This document shows positions 57,647 to 64,000 of a stretch of 64,000 nucleotides of DNA, piece by piece. The DNA is taken from NCBI GenBank assembly GCA_020205615.1, contig CM035151.1, forward strand, positions 45,251,409 to 45,315,408, in the 5' to 3' direction. Position 1 is the stretch's first letter, and every line of letters starts with the position of its first letter. The translations under genes were made by a program, and so were the position numbers. The stretch is from Panax quinquefolius. Taxonomy: Eukaryota; Streptophyta; Magnoliopsida; Apiales; Araliaceae. The notes under the pieces were generated by a model, which did no database searches, was not told where the DNA came from, and was given only the letters and a program-made list of their open reading frames with translations.

Positions 57647-57675
57647 GCCACCAAGTAAAGTGATTACTTGGTGGC
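57647..57675 (+). promoter_or_regulatory. Inverted repeat upstream of the Z TATA box
   Basis: GCCACCAAGTAA, loop AGTGA and TTACTTGGTGGC form a perfect 12-base inverted repeat 70 bases before TATAAATA. The LARD has a similar inverted repeat (CTTGGCCACC and GGTGGCCAAG) at the corresponding place. Confidence 0.7.
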
Positions 57676-58604
57676 TAATTTGAAGAGGAGGTGGAATAGT
57701 AAAGAGGTGTCCTCTTGACCATTTTGCCCTCCATTTGGATTTCTTATAAATACAAAGCTTAGGTTGGCTATTTAGTGTTTTACAAAGATTGTCCAACCTA
57801 TATTGAGAGAGAGAAAGAGCTAGAAACTGATAATAAATCTACCTCCAAGCAAACCATTAGACGTTTATCAAAAACGCGAAGAACAACAAAGGTAATATCT
57901 TGTAAACCTTAGTCTTCATCTCTTTCAATTTCTTTCTCGTAGAGGATCGTTAATTGGTGGAGCGTGTTTAGTGAGGAGTAATAAGAATGTCTATTAATAT
58001 TGAAAACATTGATAAGTCATGACCAAATGAAAATCATAAGTGTTTACATAAGTTAAAAATCATAGAAAGTCATGAACGTGAACTTAGTTATGATATGACG
58101 ATTTGAAAACCATCATGGTTAGGGTATGTGCATATTGGTTGGTTAGGATGAAGATGATGAATCAATGGAGTGTTCCATTTGATTTGGCTTATAGAACACG
58201 AGTAACGAAGTTATGGAAAATTTTGCGAAAATAGACGTTAAACATCGAAATCATAGAAATCTCGGATTAAAGGTCAAAAGTTGCTGTGTGGCTTGAAAAC
58301 ATTGGTTTCAAATGTCAACACGTGAGATAAGGTATTCAAGAGTTGTGGACTCAAGAATCGTCGAATTCTGACTTATAACGAAGAAAACAAGTATTGAACA
58401 CTCGAAAATTATAAACGAACGCTCAAAATGAACCCAAAGGTGAATTCTAAGTTAACGGATTCGAAATTTAAAATTCTCATATGAACAGCTAGAGTATGTA
58501 ATTTGTTAGTTGTGGGCTTTCGAATGAGCCAATTCGGATGTAAAATGAATAAGTTATGAAGCCAGGAGTTTCGTTAGAAAAACAAACTGTCATGCCTATC
58601 TGGT

Positions 58605-58830
58605 GCATAGGGGCGGCACAGCGCCAACCCAGTGTAAATGTGTCATGCCGCGGCGGCAAGTATGGCTGAGAGAAAATAAAAATGTCTGGAGACTCTCACC
58701 GCAGCGCGAGAATTAGTGCATGGACTCGAGCCGCAACGCCGAGTCCGGAAAAAAAACCCCTGGAGAGTGACGCCGCAGCACCACTATACAAAGAAGATGT
58801 CGTGCCGCAGCGCCGACAGTGTAGAAAAGT
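58605..58830 (+). repeat. GC-rich island in the Z LTR
   Basis: Boxes such as GTGCCGCAGCGCCGAC, ACCGCAGCGCGAG and GACGCCGCAGCACCAC are spaced through about 220 bases; several show C-to-T or G-to-A decay of the GCCGCAGCGC core. Confidence 0.75.
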
Positions 58831-60201
58831 TGACCAAGTTAGGTTTTTTATTCAAAATTGAATGTAAACCAATAGTAAGACATGAAGGTACTTAATGTAC
58901 ATAATAAGGCTAACCTTAAGTCACTTATAAGTGATAACGTTAGAAGATTTAGTATGGTTTAATAAGAATTAAACGAAGAACGCAAGAAGTTAATAAGTAA
59001 ACTATGAAGGATGTTCAACGTTGGTACTTCACCAATAATGATCAAATGTCGGTTAATAACGTAAGAACGTTAACAAGCCGTAATGAAGCATAGTAAGTCG
59101 AATTGACTTTATTAAACAAGATAAATTCAAGTAAGACATAGAAGAAAAAAGTGTTGGTTAAAACAATTGAGTTAGTTGTTTGTAAACTAATTACAGTGTG
59201 CTATGTGAATATATCATGTAGATCCTGTAAAGACTGAGAATTGATTGAAAAGTATATTCGAAGATGCTTGAAGGCAAGTCTTTCTTAACGTTTGTCTAAC
59301 CTTCGTGTTAGCCAAGTTTTCTATGATTCATGTTATAAGATGCATGAGTGGTTTTAAAGAAAGAGTCGATGCCTGTTTTAACTCGGCTAGACAAGTCTTA
59401 AAGAATTGATTGATTTGTGTACAAGTTTTTTAATATAGAAATGTTAAGGCTATCCTATGCTAAGTATTTGGTACAGATGTAAAGGTAAGTTTGTCTACGA
59501 ACAAACAAAAGTATTTTCATCAATTATTCGATGGGCACGCGAGGTTGCCAAATGTTAAATGTAAATATGTTTAACGAAAGAGTGTTGATCAACATAGGGT
59601 AGTATAGGCTGATCACCTAGATGTACTCATAAGTAAAGACGGATGGATGGCCTTAGTGCCGGATGTCCTTTTCAAGTATGAAAATGGAAAGAGTATGTTC
59701 ATGGTCTTTTGACCGGTTCAGAATTTCTAAGTTATTATATATGCTTTGGAGTCATTGTTACGAAATGAGAAGTACTAGTCAAATGTATTATAGTGCTTAG
59801 TAGTTAATTATTCAGTTATGGAAGTTAAGCATATAATTCTCAATGTGATATTCATACGATCCTTGTTAGACTTGCTGAGCTAGTATGCTCATTCTTGCTT
59901 GAACCATATGAGTACAACTAAAGCCGAACGAACTGAGAGTTCTAAGAGAGATAAAGGCAAGGCTAAGATGGAAAATTAATCGTCCTGTAATAGATTAGTA
60001 TATTTGTATGTCATATACTTATGAATAACAAAAAATGTGTTCAGTTTATGAACCTGGGAAAGGATTTATTATGAATGTAATAAGAATATAGTAAGTGCAC
60101 TCATTTTATTGTTATCTCAATGGAATGACTGTATGAATTATAGTATCATGGAACACCATCTGTCGGGTTGGGAGATACCCGGATTTAGGGACGTCACAGG
60201 T

Positions 60202-60213
60202 TGGTATCAAAAC
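60202..60213 (+). other. Primer-binding site of element Z (tRNA-iMet type)
   Basis: TGGTATCAAAAC begins three bases after the LTR end and matches ten of twelve bases of TGGTATCAGAGC. Confidence 0.8.
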
Positions 60214-60437
60214 ATTATGTTATAAAACTTAAGGGGAAGAACCTTAGGCTAATAACCTCGTTATGAAAGGAAAAGTCCGAAGAAAATTAACTCGAGTCAA
60301 ATGAGTTAATAAGGTATTGAGGGAACTCAGTACCGAAAGATTTAAAAGATGGAAAGTAACCCTAAATGGATTAAATATGATTTGTGCTTATATTATTGTG
60401 TATTATCTACTAATCAACTTGTTATGTGTTATTGTAG

Positions 60438-61094
60438 ATGTCAATCGATAGCTTGATGTATAGGGATATACATGTGGTAAGCGAGGAGTCCGTGAACAGA
60501 ATAGAGCCAGCACATATGCCTGTAGCAGAGATACCTTTAGTGATTCTAGAAGAAACAGAGCCCGAGGAATATTTTTTAGAGGAGGACTATTCTGAGGAGA
60601 CCATGGGAATAACATCATATCTGAATATGATGATAGATGTGGAGGATGATATGTAGGTAACATCGATTAATACGGTGATGCCTGCATTAGAGTCGACACC
60701 TACAGAGACGATGAGGGCAATATACCTCTCAGTGCTTGACCGTAACGTGCAACTACACAATATGGTGCCGCACCAGAAGGAAGAGATCAATGATCTTTAT
60801 GGGGCCAAGGAGTCTGCAGAGTTAGACTATAAGATAGAGCATGATAAGAAGTTGCTCATGATAGATAAGGTCAGAGACTATAAGAACGAGGTCGTAGAAC
60901 TTTGTAAGAAACTGGTTGAGAAAGACCAGAAGATAGCACGAATGTCATATATAAATGACAGTGCGCACGAGGATTTCAAGCTTAAAATAGCTTGTTATTC
61001 TATTGAGTCGGGACAGACTCGGCATACTATAAGTCAAGATATTGTGTCGATTCTAGCAAACGAGAAACATGAGAATGCTGTTAGGCAGTATTAG
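60438..61094 (+). pseudogene. Extra ORF upstream of gag in element Z (coiled-coil-like)
   Basis: A frame of 218 codons plus stop has a single in-frame TAG near 60654. It starts ATGTC after TTGTAG, the same context as in X. The N-terminal third is acidic (EETEPEEYFLEEDYSEE), SVLDRN follows, then a long charged region with heptad-like pattern (IEHDKKLLMIDKVRDYKNEV, LCKKLVEKDQKI). The C-terminal part has RMSYINDSAHEDF and GQTRHTISQDI. No Cys/His knuckle, protease or signal peptide is seen. It lies 240 bases after the LTR and 280 bases before gag. It is best described as an unknown accessory protein of this chromovirus subgroup. Confidence 0.75.
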
Positions 61095-61371
61095 AAGTAG
61101 AATGGTAAATACTTTTCTGTAGTGACGTAAAACCCTCTTTTGTATAATTCAAGGGTAGTCTTTTTATAAATCCCAATTTTTGTGAAAGTTAATCGAGGGA
61201 TATAAATGTAATACCTTTTGGTTATGGAAAGCAAATTGTAAATAGTCTGGGACTATGAAGAAGTTTTTATTTAATGTGCCTTGTTGTGTTTGAGTTATTG
61301 TTCAGTTGTTCAATGAATAAAAACTAAGTAAGCAAATAAGTAATAACGGGACTTTATTTATTTAATCAGAA
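61095..61371 (+). mobile_element. Spacer between extra ORF and gag in Z
   Basis: It shares 'gacgtaaaaccctctttt', 'aagggtagtc' and 'aaatcccaatttttg' with the X spacer. It ends in TTTAATCAGAAATG, an acceptor-like AG just before the gag start. No open frame. Confidence 0.55.
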
Positions 61372-62395
61372 ATGCCGCCAAGAAGAAGACAACTTAATCA
61401 AGAGGTGGAATCGCATAACGATAATCAGGGGGGGTCCAAATAACTGTATGTAAGAGTTTATTAATTTATTAACGACTGCATTTAACCAAGCCGGGGGTAG
61501 AGCACCCGCAGGACCTAGGGTAGCCCGAACAACTACCTTTAAGGAATTTAAAAGTGTAGGTCCACCTGAGTTCAAGGGAACGACGGACCCAATGGACGCC
61601 TAGACATGGGTCAAGGAAATAGAAAAGGTGTTTGTAATTACAAATGTAGCAGAGGCGCAAAAGACTTCTTTTACGACCTACATGATGAAGGGGGAAGCCA
61701 ACTACCGGTGGGAGGCTCACCAGGATGGGGTTGGAATAGATGATATTATATGGGATCAGTTCAAGAAGGTATTCTTCGAGAACTACTTCCCTATTAGCAT
61801 GCAAGGGAGGATGAAGACTAAGTTTCTAGAACATAAGCAAGGGGACATGACGGTTCCCCAATATGCTGCCAAATTCAATGAATTGGCAAGGTTTGCTCCA
61901 CACCAAGTGGACATGGAGGAGAGAATGGCACGCAGGTTTGAGCAGGGCCTAAAACCTTGGCTCTATAGTAGGATATCAATTTTTCAGAGTGCGTCCTATG
62001 GGACCATTCTCAAAAAAGCGATAATAGCAGAGGGTGGTAGTGAGACGTTGACCCAATACCACAAGGAAAGAAAGAATAAGAGTAAGGGAGAGGGAGGAAA
62101 TAAGGTAAAGGTTGCCAGTGGTAGTGGCAATATGCCTAAAAGGAAGAATTTTAACCCTGGGAATACTTGGGTGAAACAAGGGGATCCTAAACGTAGGATG
62201 GAGGCATGCAAGACATGCAGAAAGACTCATCTAGGAGTCTGTCTAAAAGGGAAATCGAGTTTTTATAATTATGGGCAGGAGGGTCACATATCTCCTAAAT
62301 GTCCTAATCCTAAGAAAAGTTGTGACTGTTTTATTTGTGGTTCTATGGACCACATGGCAAGAAATTGCTCAAAAAAACGGGGAGGAGGGTAGTAA
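61372..62395 (+). pseudogene. gag (element Z)
   Basis: It begins MPPRRRQLNQE. After a frameshift near the G run at 61430 the main frame carries FKEFKSVGPPEFKGTTDPMD, TAG near 61601, then a long open part with FKKVFFENYFPISMQGRM and GDMTVPQYAAKFNELARFAP. Two zinc knuckles follow: the first (FYNYGQEGHISPKC) has lost both leading Cys, the second (CFICGSMDHMARNC) is intact. The frame ends at the A run near 62373 with a frameshift into the protease. Confidence 0.87.
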
Positions 62396-63312
62396 GGGTT
62401 TTGGTAGTAGAGATTTAGCCATTACTGGACCCACACCATCATTAGGTAGACCCTCAGCCCGAATGTTCAATATGACCGTCCAAGATGCGGTTACATCAGC
62501 GGATGTAGTAGGAGGTATCATTTCAGTCAACAAAATAAATGCTTATATGTTATTTGACTCGGGTGCTACGTGTTCTTTTATAGCATGTGGATTTGCTATA
62601 CAATTGTGATTAAACCCTGAAAAGTTAGAAATACTTTTAGACGTTAAGGTAGCATACGAAGAGATAATTCTCATTGAAAACATTCATAGGAATTATTTCA
62701 TATATATTAGGGGCAACAGATTATCGGTAGATCTTTTACCGATAAGGTTAAGAGAATTCAATGTAATTCTAGGTATGGATTGGTTAATTAACTATAGAGC
62801 GATAAAAGACTGTCATAGAAAGAGTGTAAACCTAAGGCTTTCTAAGAAACTTGAGGTGGTGTTTTATGGAAATAAAGCACCAGGACGTTCTTGTTGTCTA
62901 ACTATGGCACAAGCTAAGAAGATGTTGAAGAAGGGGTGTAAGGGTTACCTGTGCCATGATGTGGATACCCAAAGAGTGGGAGCATCATTGGAACAGATAG
63001 CGGTAGTTCAAGAGTTTGCGGATGTGTTTCCGAAGGAGTTACCCAGTATTCCGCTAGATAGGGATGTAGAATTTGTAATTGATTTGCTGCTAGGTACGAC
63101 ACCAGTTTCAAAGGCACCATATAAGATGGCGCCAGTGGAGATGAGGGAGTTAATGGTTCAATTACAGGAACTGTTAGATAGAAAGTACATTCAATCGAGT
63201 GTGTCTCCAAGGGGAGCGCCCGTATTGTTTGAAAAGAAGAAGGATGGGTCGTTACGACTTTGTATTGATTATCGAGAGTTGAACAAGTTAACGATTAAGA
63301 ATAAATTCCCGT
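62396..63312 (+). pseudogene. Protease and start of reverse transcriptase (element Z)
   Basis: PSARMFNMTVQDAV and the protease active site LFDSGATCSFIA are intact. TGA at about 62607 interrupts, then [14 protein letters not shown] begins an open stretch of 180 codons into [59 protein letters not shown] and TIKNKFP. RT is cut there by the LTR at 63313, before its catalytic motif. Confidence 0.88.
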
Positions 63313-64000
63313 TGTGACACCCCCAAATCCGGGTACTTAAATTTCCACATGATTTGGTGTTCACTGTACAAATATCATCTATCTATCAACCCATAATAAA
63401 TGCAAACCATGCAATAGATAAAAATAAATCCTCCCCTTATGGGGTTACAACATCTGAATAATAAATACAATCCTAGGTTAAACTAACCTTAAACATCTGT
63501 GCGGAAACATAAACAAATAATAAGCCTTAAACAACATCAAGTCTTAACAATAACATTCTTAAAAATTAAATAACAAGTCTACATCACTTATTAGCTTTGA
63601 CCTTGCCTTTTCTAGTAGAAGGCTCATTGTACCTTTCGTTCTTAACTGCAATGTTATTATTACTCAAGAGTGAGCATGATTGCCCACAGGTATAAAAATG
63701 AAATAAAAATATATAATAACATGCGAGTGAATCAAAGACTTCTGAAATAAAAGCTCAACTTTTGAATCAATAATGAATAACAAGAATTTAAATGATTTCT
63801 GAGGGTCATAAGACCTTGAACTATGTCCTAGATTATCAAGGGTTATACTTGAAACCTTTAACAGTCATAAGACTATGGACTCTTCTACTCGTACTTAGAG
63901 GGATCATCCTTTAGTACCATACTGTGCACTATATCATAACGCTAACGCATAAGTAATCCCTATACAGGGTTGTTCATCTCAGTTTGACATTAGAGTCCGC
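63313..64000 (-). mobile_element. Gypsy-type LTR inserted in the RT of Z, runs off the window
   Basis: The plus strand begins TGTGACACCCCCAAATCCG. It is the same family as the solo LTR at 23771 (shared 'gatttggtgttcact' and 'gtcataagactat' segments). The common hairpin is at 63671-63686. The probable target duplication is CCCGT (63308-63312), whose partner lies outside. Its length and completeness are unknown. Confidence 0.82.

Larger units (their letters stand above)
56864..60198 (+). repeat. 5' LTR of element Z
   Basis: The LTR is 3335 bases, from TGTAACGCCCGAG to GGACGTCACA. U3 holds degenerate TACGAGTA repeats (57285-57420), AACCCATGGGGCAACCCATG (about 57594-57613), a perfect 12-base inverted repeat (57647-57658 and 57664-57675), GGAGGTGGAATAGT and TATAAATA (57745-57752). 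The GC island is at 58605-58830 and the common hairpin at 59876-59891. Confidence 0.92.
56864..63312 (+). mobile_element. Element Z: chromovirus, 5' part
   Basis: It has a 5' LTR, primer site, extra ORF, gag, protease and the start of RT, then is cut by another LTR at 63313; the remainder lies beyond the window. The probable target duplication is CATCT (56859-56863), with no right end to confirm it. It is related to X in layout and sequence but clearly diverged, and has fewer stops in the extra ORF. Confidence 0.88.

Noticed and set aside
1..64000. Host protein-coding genes, tRNA, rRNA or miRNA genes
   Set aside because: No exon structure, cloverleaf or conserved non-transposon protein was recognised, apart from the uncertain frame at 31463-31852. 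Absence is judged by eye only.

Overview
The window is repeat DNA from a plant nuclear genome, most likely a eudicot; I cannot name the genus. It is AT-rich and I see no host gene, tRNA, rRNA or CRISPR array. Nearly every base can be assigned to LTR retrotransposons, most inserted into one another. They are plant Ty3/gypsy chromoviruses (Tekay/Del-like, with a chromodomain at the end of the integrase), a Ty1/copia element, Ogre/Tat-like LTRs and a large non-autonomous derivative (LARD). All coding regions are broken by stops and frameshifts, so they are annotated as pseudogenes.

Layout, left to right. 1-2210: end of a minus-strand gypsy LTR, cut by the window edge. 2211-2598 and 13742-14070: an Ogre-like LTR end plus leader, split by element A. 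2599-13736: element A, a complete minus-strand chromovirus flanked by GCTAG, with a solo LTR (2714-4267, flanked by ATATG) in its 3' LTR. 14071-14430 and 32467-32727: one LTR of plus-strand chromovirus X, split by copia element C (14431-32461, flanked by CGAAC). C carries three further LTR insertions: an Ogre-like solo LTR (15375-18123, ATAGG), a minus-strand gypsy solo LTR (23771-27067, TTTCC) and a truncated gypsy LTR (28156 to about 31450). 32728-33190: an RNase H fragment fused to the LTR end. 33191-33314 and 47276-52761: leader, extra ORF, gag and pol of X, split by the minus-strand LARD (33315-47270, ACTGA). The LARD has a solo LTR (41069-43745) in its right LTR. 52762-55875: 3' LTR of X. 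55876-56863: RNase H-integrase of a further derivative, Y. 56864-63312: 5' LTR, extra ORF, gag, protease and start of RT of plus-strand element Z. 63313-64000: start of another minus-strand LTR.

The most unusual coding observation is an extra ORF of about 200-220 codons between the primer-binding site and gag in both X and Z. It is absent from chromovirus A. The two copies are diverged but keep the same start context, a coiled-coil-like middle and conserved C-terminal motifs. Other noteworthy signals are a short hairpin conserved in the LTRs of several families, GC-rich islands built on GCCGCAGCGC within AT-rich LTRs, a shared promoter block linking the LARD to Z and X, an LTR/RNase H junction that occurs twice, and an orphan open frame of 129 codons (31463-31852).

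The elements once formed an autonomous/non-autonomous community. A, X, Z and C carried their own gag and pol. The LARD has LTRs, a primer-binding site and a polypurine tract but no proteins, and its promoter resembles that of Z, so Z/X-type proteins are its likely source of mobilisation (inference). All alignments here were made by eye.
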